The position numbers and the translations under genes are program-made. A DNA stretch of 64,000 nt from Polychytrium aggregatum. Lineage: Eukaryota; Chytridiomycota; Chytridiomycetes; Polychytriales. Position 1 is the first letter of the stretch. Every line of letters starts with the position of its first letter. Shown here in pieces: positions 31,515 to 42,066 of the stretch. Location of the stretch: contig NW_026516279.1 in NCBI RefSeq assembly GCF_025602895.1, forward strand, positions 156,689-220,688. The letters are read 5' to 3'. Below the pieces are notes generated by a model. The model did no database searches, was not told the DNA's origin, and saw only the letters and a list, made by a program, of their open reading frames with translations.

Positions 31515-31899
31515 TGTGAGGACCACGACAAGCAACGACACTGGACGACCAGGTGCTTGGCGAACAACGATAAGCTATATTACGACTTATCAGATAACAA
31601 CAAGTGTTGTTCGAACTGCAGATACAAAATGGGTGCAAGAAAGGAGGGGCTTTATAGCCAAGAGGGAAACCGAAGGGCGAAAGTGGGCGAGAGGGGTGGA
31701 GCGACAAACGAGGGACGAGATGGGGGTGCGAGGGAGGCGGAGCTGCTAGAGAGAGGGGCGAAGCACAGCGCAGTCGGAGGCGAAGTAAGAGTCATCGGCG
31801 CCAGCCAATCAGGGAATACACGCCAAGACAAACAAACATGACTCACGGTGCATCACGCGCAGCAGTCCACACGTGTTCCCAACGTGCATGATCATCACA
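31515..31899 (-). repeat. C1 3' LTR (385 bp)
   Basis: In element orientation it starts TGTGATGATCATGC and ends GTCCTCACA. The pol stop TGA (31902-31900) abuts it, and the polypurine tract GGGGAGGGGATGA is inside the end of pol. Confidence 0.95.
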
Positions 31900-34800
31900 T
31901 CATCCCCTCCCCAAACTACGGCCACTCCTGCGAACAATAAGTCCAGGCTTGTCGGGGTACCGGCGGTGGAAGTCGGCTATCTTGTCGGGAGCGTTAACGT
32001 AGTTGGCGGGCTCCCAGCTGCGATGATCAGTCGAGTAGCCCTTCCAATCAACGAAATAGCTCAACTTACCGCGGACCAGCTTGGAGTCGAGGATCTCCTG
32101 GACTTCATACTCCAAGTGGTCGTCGACGCGGACTGGCGGAGGAGGGTCTTGGATGCGGCCGGGGAGGGTGTTCGACTTGTGGGGCTCAAGGAGGGAGACA
32201 TGGAACACCGGATGGATCTTGAGATCCTTGGGAAGGTCGAGGCGGAAGGCGAGGGAACCGATGGCTTCGACGATCTTGTAGGGTCCGATGCGCTGGTAGT
32301 CCAACTTCTTGCTTGGACGGGTGGTCTTGATGTTGCGTGTTAGGACCCAGACTTGATCGCCAGGAGCGAACTTGGGAGCGTCGGACTTGTGGGCATCCGC
32401 AAAGCGCTTGTAGTCCGCCTTGGCCTTCTCGAGGTTCTCCTTCAGCAACGCCAAGTTGTGCTGAAGGTGTTCGACTCGGTCGGTCGCGGAGGGGACATCG
32501 AGGCTGGAAGGAAGGACCGGAGACTCGAATCGAGGGTTGAAGCCGTAAGTCGCCAGGAACGGGGAGGCCTTGGTCGAGGTGTGCTCGAGGTTGTTGTATG
32601 AGAACTCGGCGAGCGGGAGCAGCATCGCCCAGTCATCCTGCTGGTACGAGGTGTAGCAGCGGAGATGCTGGTTGATGACTTGGTTGACCCGCTCAGTCTG
32701 TCCATCGGTTTGGGGGTGGAACGCCGTGGACAGACTGGTCTTGATGCCGAGTTCTGAGCACAGGGCCTGCCAGAACCGCGAGGTGAACTGGCTTCCTCGG
32801 TCCGAGACGATGTTGTCCGGGAGACCGTGGAGACGGAAGATGTTGTCGAGGAACAGCGACGCTGTTTCCTCGGCACTTGGGAGGGACCGACAGGGAAGGA
32901 AGTGGGCCATCTTGGTCAGGCTATCGACGACGACAAAGATGCAAGTCTTGCCGTTGGACTCGGGGAGGTCGGTGATAAAGTCCATCGTCACCAGAGACCA
33001 GGGTCGCGATGCCGTCGGGAGGGGCTGCAAGTATCCAAACGGCTTATGTCGAGGGACTTTCGAGCGTGCACAAGTGTCGCACGTCGAGACATAAGCCTGG
33101 ACATCCTTGCGGATTGAGGGCCACCAGAACTGCCTCGAGATCAGTGCCCGAGTCCGCCGAATGCCAGGATGTCCAACAGCGACAGGATCGTGGCATGACT
33201 TGAGGACGGGGACTCGACACGACTCGGGCACAACGATCTTGTCCATGAAGGTGAGGAGACCATCCTTCAGGACATACTTGGGATCGTTGCGGAGCTGGTC
33301 CAGGGACGGGTCCTTGGGTTGCTCCTCGGCAATGAGCTTGAGCAAGTCCACAGGGCGAGTGGAACTTGCATCCGAGGAGCGACGGACGGCACAGGCGAAC
33401 GACGAAGGTGGCAGCAACGGGGGAGGCTCCTTGGACACAGGTGCGGACGGAGGGACGTAGTCCGGGCGGCGGGAGAGAGCGTCGGCCTTGCCGTTCTTTG
33501 GACCGGGGAGGTACTGGATCCGGAGGTCGAACCGAGACAGGAACTGCGACCACCGGGCGTGTCGCTGGTTGAGGATGCGGGCCGACGCCAGGTATTCCAA
33601 GTTCTTGTGGTCGGTAAGGACTTGGACTGGGTGTTGGGCACCTTCGAGGTAGTGTCGCCAGACCTCGAAAGCCTCCTTGATGGCCAAGAGCTCCTTCTCA
33701 TAGATGCTGTAGTTGCGTTCAGCATCCATGAGCGTGCGGGAGTGGAAGGAGCACGGGTGCAGGTGGCCATCGGAGCCGCGCTGGGACAGGACGCATCCGA
33801 TCGCAAAGTCTGAGGCATCAGACTCCACGACAAAGGGCTTGGATGGGTCGGGGTGCGCAAGGACGGGCTCGGAGACGAAGGCTTCCTTGAGGGACTGGAA
33901 AGCCTTGTGGGCGTCGGGGGACCAGCGGAAGACCTGGGACTTCTTGAACAGGAGCGTGAGCGGACCGGCGATCTTGGCATATCCGTCAATGAAGCGACGG
34001 TAAAAGTTCGAGAACCCAATGAAGGAGCGAAGGTCGGAGACATTGCGGGGGACGGGCCAGTCGACAATGGCGGAGAGCTTTGCTCGTTCCATCTCGATAC
34101 CCTTGGGCGAGATGACGTAGCCGAGGAATGAGACCTTGTCCTTGGAGAACTCGCACTTCTCCAGCTTGCAGTACAACTTTGCAGCCTGGAGCTTGGCCAG
34201 GACCTGCTTGACGTGATTTGCATGCTGAGTGGGGTCAGCGCTGTAAATCAAAATGTCGTCAAGGTAGGCAATCGCAAAGTTGTCCAGTTCATCACGAAGG
34301 ACATCGTTGATGAAGTGCTGGAAGGTGGCCGGAGCATTGGTGAGTCCAAAGGGCATCACCAAGTACTCGAACTGGCCGTAACGAGTGCGAAAGGCCGTCT
34401 TCCACTCGTCGCCTGCGCGGATACGCAGCAGGTTGTAGGCCCCGCGGAGGTCCAGCTTCGTGAACACCTTCGCGTCCCGGACTCGGTCCAGCATCTCATT
34501 GATCAACGGTAAGGGGTAACGATTCTTGACCGTGATCGTGTTCAATGCGCGATAGTCCACGCAGAGACGCAGAGAGCCGTCCTTCTTCTTGACGAAAAGG
34601 ATCGGAGAACCGGCGGGAGAGGACGAAGGACGGATGAACCCTTTGACGAGGTTGTCGTCGAGGTATTCACGAAGGGCCTTGAGTTCGGGCTCTGACAGGG
34701 AGTAGAGCGGTCCGAACTTGGGGGTCTTGCCGGGCTCCAGGTCGATCGGGCAGTCGTACGTCCGGTGCGGGGGCAACGAATCGGCTTCCTGCTTCGAGAA

Positions 34801-35961
34801 GACTGAGCCAAACGACTTGTACTCCTCGGGGATCGACGTCGAGAGGGGCGTCGGATCCGGATCGGTGGCAGGAAGGACGAGGACTTGGAACACAGTCAGG
34901 GGGTCGGGGCTAGACTGTGTGTCGAGGACGGACTGCTCCAACGACTTGTACCTGATCGCTTGGACACGGACAGGAGCGGGGCTGGGAGCAACGGGACCGG
35001 GGAGACCAGGACGGACGGAGACGAGACCGGAGGGACCAGGACGAGCAGCACAGGAACAGGGCACCTCACTCGGAACACAATCAGAATAACGTTGAGCGAT
35101 CACTTTATTCTGATCATCTTCGCGAGTACAAACGGTGCGAGGCGAAGAAGCGAGCACCACAGTGGTGTCGGTAGAGGCACGAGGGAAAACATTGGGTGTG
35201 TCGCCAACAAGAGGAAGGGGAGAAGGAGAAACGGAAGAAACGGAAGGGAGGGAAGAGGCATCCACAACCTTGAGGATGTGGTTTGCAGGACGGGGAAGGC
35301 AAAGGAGTCCACGAGCCCAGTGGAACCTAGGTTCGATGGACTGCAGCCAGGGATAGCCAAGGATAACAGGTTGGTGGGGAGACTTAATGACATCAAAGGA
35401 AAGGTGTTGAGTGTAGTCCCCAAGAACAATCTTGAGGGGTTCCGTCTCAAAAGTGATGGGGCCGGAAGAAAGTGGCTGGCCATCGACACCTTGGACAGGG
35501 AGGGGAGTGGATTTGGAAACGAGGGGGACCGAGAAGCGGTCAACAAAGCTCTCGTCGATGAAGTTGCCGGAGGCACCAGAATCGACGAGAAGTTGGCAAG
35601 AGAGGGAGCGACCAGAAGGGAGAACAAGAGAAGCGGAGAAAACGGGAGAAGACGAAGAATTCGACGAGACGCACGAAGAAGGCTCGGAGCAGAGATCAGT
35701 GTCGGCAGCATGGTTCGAGCAGATGACCAAGTTCGCAGGTGGTGTGGAGATCGGGAGCTCTGTCAAAGACATCTGGGAGCCAGATGTGCCCTTAGAAGAG
35801 GCGGGTTTGACAGAGTGCGATCCACCACCGACTACATTGATCATTCCACACATAGCCATGCGTTCGACACTTACCTCATGCTCCTTACCATCGACGCTTG
35901 CTTCTGGAGGAAGGGGAGACGGCTCCAGATCTAAGCCTCCACTTAGATCTGGGCCTGGTCG
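31900..35961 (-). CDS. C1 pol polyprotein, intact
   Basis: 1,354 codons from the slip site (35961) to TGA. Protease DSGASGNF (near 35575), Ser/Pro-rich linker, RT with YLDD (near 34250), RNase H (DASDFAIGCVLS, near 33800), integrase (zinc finger CDTCARSK, DFITDLP, SDRGSQFTS, TDGQTERVN) and chromodomain (YEVQEILDS...WKGYSTDHRSWEP, near 32000-32130). It is clearly related to B pol but with a different linker and chromodomain sequence. No stops or frameshifts are seen. Confidence 0.95.
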   Translation of the reverse strand, partial: RPGPDLSGGLDLEPSPLPPEASVDGKEHEVSVERMAMCGMINVVGGGSHSVKPASSKGTSGSQMSLTELPISTPPANLVICSNHAADTDLCSEPSSCVSSNSSSSPVFSASLVLPSGRSLSCQLLVDSGASGNFIDESFVDRFSVPLVSKSTPLPVQGVDGQPLSSGPITFETEPLKIVLGDYTQHLSFDVIKSPHQPVILGYPWLQSIEPRFHWARGLLCLPRPANHILKVVDASSLPSVSSVSPSPLPLVGDTPNVFPRASTDTTVVLASSPRTVCTREDDQNKVIAQRYSDCVPSEVPCSCAARPGPSGLVSVRPGLPGPVAPSPAPVRVQAIRYKSLEQSVLDTQSSPDPLTVFQVLVLPATDPDPTPLSTSIPEEYKSFGSVFSKQEADSLPPHRTYDCPIDLEPGKTPKFGPLYSLSEPELKALREYLDDNLVKGFIRPSSSPAGSPILFVKKKDGSLRLCVDYRALNTITVKNRYPLPLINEMLDRVRDAKVFTKLDLRGAYNLLRIRAGDEWKTAFRTRYGQFEYLVMPFGLTNAPATFQHFINDVLRDELDNFAIAYLDDILIYSADPTQHANHVKQVLAKLQAAKLYCKLEKCEFSKDKVSFLGYVISPKGIEMERAKLSAIVDWPVPRNVSDLRSFIGFSNFYRRFIDGYAKIAGPLTLLFKKSQVFRWSPDAHKAFQSLKEAFVSEPVLAHPDPSKPFVVESDASDFAIGCVLSQRGSDGHLHPCSFHSRTLMDAERNYSIYEKELLAIKEAFEVWRHYLEGAQHPVQVLTDHKNLEYLASARILNQRHARWSQFLSRFDLRIQYLPGPKNGKADALSRRPDYVPPSAPVSKEPPPLLPPSSFACAVRRSSDASSTRPVDLLKLIAEEQPKDPSLDQLRNDPKYVLKDGLLTFMDKIVVPESCRVPVLKSCHDPVAVGHPGIRRTRALISRQFWWPSIRKDVQAYVSTCDTCARSKVPRHKPFGYLQPLPTASRPWSLVTMDFITDLPESNGKTCIFVVVDSLTKMAHFLPCRSLPSAEETASLFLDNIFRLHGLPDNIVSDRGSQFTSRFWQALCSELGIKTSLSTAFHPQTDGQTERVNQVINQHLRCYTSYQQDDWAMLLPLAEFSYNNLEHTSTKASPFLATYGFNPRFESPVLPSSLDVPSATDRVEHLQHNLALLKENLEKAKADYKRFADAHKSDAPKFAPGDQVWVLTRNIKTTRPSKKLDYQRIGPYKIVEAIGSLAFRLDLPKDLKIHPVFHVSLLEPHKSNTLPGRIQDPPPPVRVDDHLEYEVQEILDSKLVRGKLSYFVDWKGYSTDHRSWEPANYVNAPDKIADFHRRYPDKPGLIVRRSGRSLGRG

Positions 35962-35967
35962 TTTCCC
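35921..35967 (-). promoter_or_regulatory. C1 gag-pol -1 frameshift signal
   Basis: GGGAAAC (plus-strand GTTTCCC, 35961-35967), 5-nt spacer, then a hairpin of GGC plus CCAGATCTAAG against CTTAGATCTGG, bulged A and GCC, with a 6-nt loop. It is the same layout as family B with compensating base changes. Confidence 0.85.
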
Positions 35968-36926
35968 GACTCGAAGTGTTCCTCCTCACCATCATCGTAG
36001 ACGATGGTTCGGACAACCTTCGAACGGGGACGGGAGCCGGGAGCCTGAGGACGGGAGCCGGGGAAGCGGGAACCAGAGGCGGGAGCACGGGAGCCGGACT
36101 TGAGGGGGCAGGACTTGGCGACGTGGCCGGGCTTGCCACAGCGGAAGCAGAGGCGCTCCTGGAAGCGGCGGTTCTTCTCCTCGGGGGTCAGGCGGCTGAC
36201 GACGGCGGCGTCGATCTGCATCGGCTCGGAGTAGAGAACCGGAGGCTCCTGGGCGGGCGGCTGGAAGGACGGGGTGCGGGAGTTGAAGGCCTGGGTGCCG
36301 AAGGAAACAGGGCCAGTGTTTCGGAGCTCGTTGTTGAGCTCGATGATGCGTGCATCGATCTTGAGGCAACGCTCGACGAACGGGACCAAGCGGAGAGGGA
36401 GAGGGTCGATGAAGGAGAGGCGCTGCTTGATCTCCCTCGACAGGCCACGGCGGAAGGCGGAGATCTTGGCTTCGTCGTTCCAGGGAAGGTCGGCGGCAAC
36501 GCGGAGGAACTCTGAGGCATAATCCATGCACGAGCGGTTGCCCTGTGCCATGGAGGACAGGAGCAGCTCGGCAGTGTGGGTGCGGTCGGGATCGTCAAAC
36601 GCTTGGCGAAAGCGTTCCATGAACGAGTCGAACGAGTGCAGGATTTGATCGTTCGACTCGATCAAGGGAGTCGCCCACTGGAGGGCCGGACCAGTGAGCA
36701 AACTCAAGACGTAACCCACCTTGACTTGCTCGGACGGGAACCTGGATGCCTGGAGCATCATGAGCAGGCGGCACTGGTTGACGAAGGGGCGGAACTTTGA
36801 CCTGGTGCCGTCGAACTTGTCCGGGGTCGGCATGTGCGGGAGCTGTGGGGCGGCGGAAGAATGTGTGGTCCGGAGGAGAACCAGTTCCTCCTGGAGGGCA
36901 ACGATTTGGGCCTGGAGTTGGTCCAT
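35943..36926 (-). CDS. C1 Gag
   Basis: 327 residues from MDQLQAQIV, with coiled-coil N-terminus (LQAQIVALQEELVLLRTT), capsid domain ([26 protein letters not shown]), a CCHC knuckle (CFRCGKPGHVAKSC) and an Arg/Gly/Ser/Pro-rich tail. It is related to B Gag. Pol overlaps its end in the -1 frame. Confidence 0.94.
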   Translation of the reverse strand: MDQLQAQIVALQEELVLLRTTHSSAAPQLPHMPTPDKFDGTRSKFRPFVNQCRLLMMLQASRFPSEQVKVGYVLSLLTGPALQWATPLIESNDQILHSFDSFMERFRQAFDDPDRTHTAELLLSSMAQGNRSCMDYASEFLRVAADLPWNDEAKISAFRRGLSREIKQRLSFIDPLPLRLVPFVERCLKIDARIIELNNELRNTGPVSFGTQAFNSRTPSFQPPAQEPPVLYSEPMQIDAAVVSRLTPEEKNRRFQERLCFRCGKPGHVAKSCPLKSGSRAPASGSRFPGSRPQAPGSRPRSKVVRTIVYDDGEEEHFESGNDQAQI

Positions 36927-37046
36927 GTGGGCTTTGAAAGTGGGGAGCGAGGATGCAGGGAAGACAACAGAGAATAGAAGGATGAGGGCAGCAACGAAGC
37001 CTCAGCCAAGCAGGTGGTCAGACAGAGAGAGGGAGTTCGAACAATA
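36927..37046 (-). promoter_or_regulatory. C1 leader with self-primer site
   Basis: The minus strand carries TTGTTCGAACT (37044-37034), two bases from the LTR, complementary to AGTTCGAACAA in the LTR (37149-37139). Confidence 0.72.
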
Positions 37047-37431
37047 TGTGAGGACCACGACAAGCAACGACACTGGACGACCAGGTGCTTGGCGAACAAC
37101 GATAAGCTATATTACGACTTATCAGATAACAACAAGTGTTGTTCGAACTGCAGATACAAAATGGGTGCAAGAAAGGAGGGGCTTTATAGCCAAGAGGGAA
37201 ACCGAAGGGCGAAAGTGGGCGAGAGGGGTGGAGCGACAAACGAGGGACGAGATGGGGGTGCGAGGGAGGCGGAGCTGCTAGAGAGAGGGGCGAAGCACAG
37301 CGCAGTCGGAGGCGAAGTAAGAGTCATCGGCGCCAGCCAATCAGGGAATACACGCCAAGACAAACAAACATGACTCACGGTGCATCACGCGCAGCAGTCC
37401 ACACGTGTTCCCAACGTGCATGATCATCACA
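37047..37431 (-). repeat. C1 5' LTR (385 bp)
   Basis: TATAAA starts at 37188 (minus strand) and the predicted transcript 5' end AGTTCG at 37149, 39 nt apart. It carries the same private variants as the C1 3' LTR. Confidence 0.95.
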
Positions 37432-37436
37432 ACCCT

Positions 37437-37619
37437 CGAGCAATACCTGAGGACATACGCCTCGACCAGCCAAGACGACTGGGACATACAGCTGAGTCAT
37501 GCAGAGTTTGCATACAACACCGCCAAGTCGAGCACAACTGGCTTGAGCCCCTTTGAGGCGCTCTACGGATTCCAGCCTGATGTTCCCACCTCCTTGACAC
37601 TGACCGAGTCCACGGCTGG
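37437..37619 (+). pseudogene. D pol, part 2: integrase C-terminal core between C1 and C2
   Basis: A 183-bp island of D pol ([16 protein letters not shown] to FEALYGFQP). It continues the frame of 31514 exactly and joins 43542. The last five bases GCTGG are the C2 target duplication. Confidence 0.93.
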
Positions 37620-38004
37620 TGTGAGGACCACGACAAGCAACGACACTGGACGACCAGGTGCTTGGCGAACAACGATAAGCTATATTACGACTTATCAGAT
37701 AACAACAAGTGTTGTTCGAACTGAAGATACAAAATGGGTGCAAGAAAGGAGGGGCTTTATAGCCAAGAGGGAAACCGAAGGGCGAAAGTGGGCGAGAAGG
37801 GTGGAGCGACAAACGAGGGACGAGAAGGGGGTGCGAGGGAGGCGGAGCATCCAGCGAGAGGGGCGAAGCACAGCGCAGTCGGAGGCGAAGTAAGAGTCAT
37901 CGGCGCCAGCCAATCAGGGAATACACGCCAAGACAAACAAACATGACTCACGGTGCATCACGCGCAGCAGTCCACACGTGTTCCCAACGTGCATGATCAT
38001 CACA
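37620..38004 (-). repeat. C2 3' LTR (385 bp)
   Basis: Same termini as the C1 LTRs; it matches the C2 5' LTR at the variant positions. Confidence 0.95.
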
Positions 38005-41000
38005 TCATCCCCTCCCCAAACTACGGCCACTCCTACGAACAATAAGTCCAGGCTTGTCGGGGTACCGGCGGTGGAAGTCGGCTATCTTGTCGGGAGCGTT
38101 AACGTAGTTGGCGGGCTCCCAGCTGCGATGATCAGTCGAGTAGCCCTTCCAATCAACGAAATAGCTCAACTTACCGCGGACCAGCTTGGAGTCGAGGATC
38201 TCCTGAACTTCATACTCCAAGTGGTCGTCGACGCGGACTGGCGGAGGAGGGTCTTGGATGCGGCCGGGGAGGGTGTTCGACTTGTGGGGCTCGAGGAGGG
38301 AGACATGGAACACCGGATGGATCTTGAGATCCTTGGGAAGGTCGAGGCGGAAGGCGAGGGAACCGATGGCTTCGACGATCTTGTAGGGTCCGATGCGCTG
38401 GTAGTCCAACTTCTTGCTTGGACGGGTGGTCTTGATGTTGCGTGTTAGGACCCAGACTTGATCGCCAGGAGCGAACTTGGGAGCGTCGGACTTGTGGGCA
38501 TCCGCAAAGCGCTTGTAGTCCGCCTTGGCCTTCTCGAGGTTCTCCTTCAGCAACGCCAAGTTGTGCTGAAGGTGTTCGACTCGGTCGGTCGCGGAGGGGA
38601 CATCGAGACTGGAAGGAAGGACCGGAGACTCGAATCGAGGGTTGAAGCCGTAAGTCGCCAGGAACGGGGAGGCCTTGGTCGAGGTGTGCTCGAGGTTGTT
38701 GTATGAGAACTCGGCGAGCGGGAGCAGCATCGCCCAGTCATCCTGCTGGTACGAGGTGTAGCAGCGGAGATGCTGGTTGATGACTTGGTTGACCCGCTCA
38801 GTCTGTCCATCGGTTTGGGGGTGGAACGCCGTGGACAGACTGGTCTTGATGCCGAGTTCTGAGCACAGGGCCTGCCAGAACCGCGAGGTGAACTGGCTTC
38901 CTCGGTCCGAGACGATGTTGTCCGGGAGACCGTGGAGACGGAAGATGTTGTCGAGGAACAGCGACGCTGTTTCCTCGGCACTTGGGAGGGACCGACAGGG
39001 AAGGAAGTGGGCCATCTTGGTCAGGCTATCGACGACGACAAAGATGCAAGTCTTGCCGTTGGACTCGGGGAGGTCGGTGATAAAGTCCATCGTCACCAGA
39101 GACCAGGGTCGCGATGCCGTCGGGAGGGGCTGCAAGTATCCAAACGGCTTATGTCGAGGGACTTTCGAGCGTGCACAAGTGTCGCACGTCGAGACATAAG
39201 CCTGGACATCCTTGCGGATTGAGGGCCACCAGAACTGCCTCGAGATCAGTGCCCGAGTCCGCCGAATGCCAGGATGTCCAACAGCGACAGGATCGTGGCA
39301 TGACTTGAGGACGGGGACTCGACACGACTCGGGCACAACGATCTTGTCCATGAAGGTGAGGAGACCATCCTTCAGGACATACTTGGGATCGTTGCGGAGC
39401 TGGTCCAGGGACGGGTCCTTGGGTTGCTCCTCGGCAATGAGCTTGAGCAAGTCCACAGGGCGAGTGGAACTTGCATCCGAGGAGCGACGGACGGCACAGG
39501 CGAACGACGAAGGTGGCAGCAACGGGGGAGGCTCCTTGGACACAGGTGCGGACGGAGGGACGTAGTCCGGGCGGCGGGAGAGAGCGTCGGCCTTGCCGTT
39601 CTTTGGACCGGGGAGGTACTGGATCCGGAGGTCGAACCGAGACAGGAACTGCGACCACCGGGCGTGTCGCTGGTTGAGGATGCGGGCCGACGCCAGGTAT
39701 TCCAAGTTCTTGTGGTCGGTAAGGACTTGGACTGGGTGTTGGGCACCTTCGAGGTAGTGTCGCCAGACCTCGAAAGCCTCCTTGATGGCCAAGAGCTCCT
39801 TCTCATAGATGCTGTAGTTGCGTTCAGCATCCATGAGCGTGCGGGAGTGGAAGGAGCACGGGTGCAGGTGGCCATCGGAGCCGCGCTGGGACAGGACGCA
39901 TCCGATCGCAAAGTCTGAGGCATCAGACTCCACGACAAAGGGCTTGGATGGGTCGGGGTGCGCAAGGACGGGCTCGGAGACGAAGGCTTCCTTGAGGGAC
40001 TGGAAAGCCTTGTGGGCGTCGGGGGACCAGCGGAAGACCTGGGACTTCTTGAACAGGAGCGTGAGCGGACCGGCGATCTTGGCATATCCGTCAATGAAGC
40101 GACGGTAAAAGTTCGAGAACCCAATGAAGGAGCGAAGGTCGGAGACATTGCGGGGGACGGGCCAGTCGACAATGGCGGAGAGCTTTGCTCGTTCCATCTC
40201 GATACCCTTGGGCGAGATGACGTAGCCGAGGAATGAGACCTTGTCCTTGGAGAACTCGCACTTCTCCAGCTTGCAGTACAACTTTGCAGCCTGGAGCTTG
40301 GCCAGGACCTGCTTGACGTGATTTGCATGCTGAGTGGGGTCAGCGCTGTAAATCAAAATGTCGTCAAGGTAGGCAATCGCAAAGTTGTCCAGTTCATCAC
40401 GAAGGACATCGTTGATGAAGTGCTGGAAGGTGGCCGGAGCATTGGTGAGTCCAAAGGGCATCACCAAGTACTCGAACTGGCCGTAACGAGTGCGAAAGGC
40501 CGTCTTCCACTCGTCGCCTGCGCGGATACGCAGCAGGTTGTAGGCCCCGCGGAGGTCCAGCTTCGTGAACACCTTCGCGTCCCGGACTCGGTCCAGCATC
40601 TCATTGATCAACGGTAAGGGGTAACGATTCTTGACCGTGATCGTGTTCAATGCGCGATAGTCCACGCAGAGACGCAGAGAGCCGTCCTTCTTCTTGACGA
40701 AAAGGATCGGAGAACCGGCGGGAGAGGACGAAGGACGGATGAACCCTTTGACGAGGTTGTCGTCGAGGTATTCACGAAGGGCCTTGAGTTCGGGCTCTGA
40801 CAGGGAGTAGAGCGGTCCGAACTTGGGGGTCTTGCCGGGCTCCAGGTCGATCGGGCAGTCGTACGTCCGGTGCGGGGGCAACGAATCGGCTTCCTGCTTC
40901 GAGAAGACTGAGCCAAACGACTTGTACTCCTCGGGGATCGACGTCGAGAGGGGCGTCGGATCCGGATCGGTGGCAGGAAGGACGAGGACTTGGAACACAG

Positions 41001-42066
41001 TCAGGGGGTCGGGGCTAGACTGTGTGTCGAGGACGGACTGCTCCAACGACTTGTACCTGATCGCTTGGACACGGACAGGAGCGGGGCTGGGAGCAACGGG
41101 ACCGGGGAGACCAGGACGGACGGAGACGAGACCGGAGGGACCAGGACGAGCAGCACAGGAACAGGGCACCTCACTCGGAACACAATCAGAATAACGTTGA
41201 GCGATCACTTTATTCTGATCATCTTCGCGAGTACAAACGGTGCGAGGCGAAGAAGCGAGCACCACAGTGGTGTCGGTAGAGGCACGAGGGAAAACATTGG
41301 GTGTGTCGCCAACAAGAGGAAGGGGAGAAGGAGAAACGGAAGAAACGGAAGGGAGGGAAGAGGCATCCACAACCTTGAGGATGTGGTTTGCAGGACGGGG
41401 AAGGCAAAGGAGTCCACGAGCCCAGTGGAACCTGGGTTCGATGGACTGCAGCCAGGGATAGCCAAGGATAACAGGTTGGTGGGGAGACTTAATGACATCA
41501 AAGGAAAGGTGTTGAGTGTAGTCCCCAAGAACAATCTTGAGGGGTTCCGTCTCAAAAGTGATGGGGCCGGAAGAAAGTGGCTGGCCATCGACACCTTGGA
41601 CAGGGAGGGGAGTGGATTTGGAAACGAGGGGGACCGAGAAGCGGTCAACAAAGCTCTCGTCGATGAAGTTGCCGGAGGCACCAGAATCGACGAGAAGTTG
41701 GCAAGAGAGGGAGCGACCAGAAGGGAGAACAAGAGAAGCGGAGAAAACGGGAGAAGACGAAGAAATCGACGAGACGCACGAAGAAGGCTCGGAGCAGAGA
41801 TCAGTGTCGGCAGCATGGTTCGAGCAGATGACCAAGTTCGCAGGTGGTGTGGAGATCGGGAGCTCTGTCAAAGACATCTGGGAGCCAGATGTGCCCTTAG
41901 AAGAGGCGGGTTTGACAGAGTGCGATCCACCACCGACTACATTGATCATTCCACACATAGCCATGCGTTCGACACTTACCTCATGCTCCTTACCATCGAC
42001 GCTTGCTTCTGGAGGAAGGGGAGACGGCTCCAGATCTAAGCCTCCACTTAGATCTGGGCCTGGTCG
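38005..42066 (-). CDS. C2 pol polyprotein, intact
   Basis: 1,354 codons, entered by frameshift at 42066, differing from C1 pol by only a few substitutions (for example near the protease: VSSISSS versus VSSNSSS). All of protease, RT, RNase H, integrase and chromodomain are present with their motifs. The stop abuts the LTR at 38004. It is potentially functional. Confidence 0.95.
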   Translation of the reverse strand, partial: RPGPDLSGGLDLEPSPLPPEASVDGKEHEVSVERMAMCGMINVVGGGSHSVKPASSKGTSGSQMSLTELPISTPPANLVICSNHAADTDLCSEPSSCVSSISSSSPVFSASLVLPSGRSLSCQLLVDSGASGNFIDESFVDRFSVPLVSKSTPLPVQGVDGQPLSSGPITFETEPLKIVLGDYTQHLSFDVIKSPHQPVILGYPWLQSIEPRFHWARGLLCLPRPANHILKVVDASSLPSVSSVSPSPLPLVGDTPNVFPRASTDTTVVLASSPRTVCTREDDQNKVIAQRYSDCVPSEVPCSCAARPGPSGLVSVRPGLPGPVAPSPAPVRVQAIRYKSLEQSVLDTQSSPDPLTVFQVLVLPATDPDPTPLSTSIPEEYKSFGSVFSKQEADSLPPHRTYDCPIDLEPGKTPKFGPLYSLSEPELKALREYLDDNLVKGFIRPSSSPAGSPILFVKKKDGSLRLCVDYRALNTITVKNRYPLPLINEMLDRVRDAKVFTKLDLRGAYNLLRIRAGDEWKTAFRTRYGQFEYLVMPFGLTNAPATFQHFINDVLRDELDNFAIAYLDDILIYSADPTQHANHVKQVLAKLQAAKLYCKLEKCEFSKDKVSFLGYVISPKGIEMERAKLSAIVDWPVPRNVSDLRSFIGFSNFYRRFIDGYAKIAGPLTLLFKKSQVFRWSPDAHKAFQSLKEAFVSEPVLAHPDPSKPFVVESDASDFAIGCVLSQRGSDGHLHPCSFHSRTLMDAERNYSIYEKELLAIKEAFEVWRHYLEGAQHPVQVLTDHKNLEYLASARILNQRHARWSQFLSRFDLRIQYLPGPKNGKADALSRRPDYVPPSAPVSKEPPPLLPPSSFACAVRRSSDASSTRPVDLLKLIAEEQPKDPSLDQLRNDPKYVLKDGLLTFMDKIVVPESCRVPVLKSCHDPVAVGHPGIRRTRALISRQFWWPSIRKDVQAYVSTCDTCARSKVPRHKPFGYLQPLPTASRPWSLVTMDFITDLPESNGKTCIFVVVDSLTKMAHFLPCRSLPSAEETASLFLDNIFRLHGLPDNIVSDRGSQFTSRFWQALCSELGIKTSLSTAFHPQTDGQTERVNQVINQHLRCYTSYQQDDWAMLLPLAEFSYNNLEHTSTKASPFLATYGFNPRFESPVLPSSLDVPSATDRVEHLQHNLALLKENLEKAKADYKRFADAHKSDAPKFAPGDQVWVLTRNIKTTRPSKKLDYQRIGPYKIVEAIGSLAFRLDLPKDLKIHPVFHVSLLEPHKSNTLPGRIQDPPPPVRVDDHLEYEVQEILDSKLVRGKLSYFVDWKGYSTDHRSWEPANYVNAPDKIADFHRRYPDKPGLIVRRSGRSLGRG

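Larger units (their letters stand above)
31515..37431 (-). mobile_element. Ty3/gypsy family C, copy C1 (full length) in D integrase
   Basis: 5,917 bp on the minus strand: 3' LTR 31515-31899, 5' LTR 37047-37431 (385 bp each, apparently identical). Target duplication ACCCT (31510-31514 and 37432-37436). Gag and pol are open. It looks complete and potentially active. Confidence 0.97.

Noticed and set aside
31615-37380. Short ORFs repeated in each C and B LTR (60-70 residues, both strands)
   Set aside because: They are LTR sequence with promoter and primer functions; no conserved protein features.
37405-37893. 162-residue open frame spanning the D fragment between C1 and C2
   Set aside because: It is a chance fusion of LTR ends with a piece of D integrase; the true frame is the D pol continuation.
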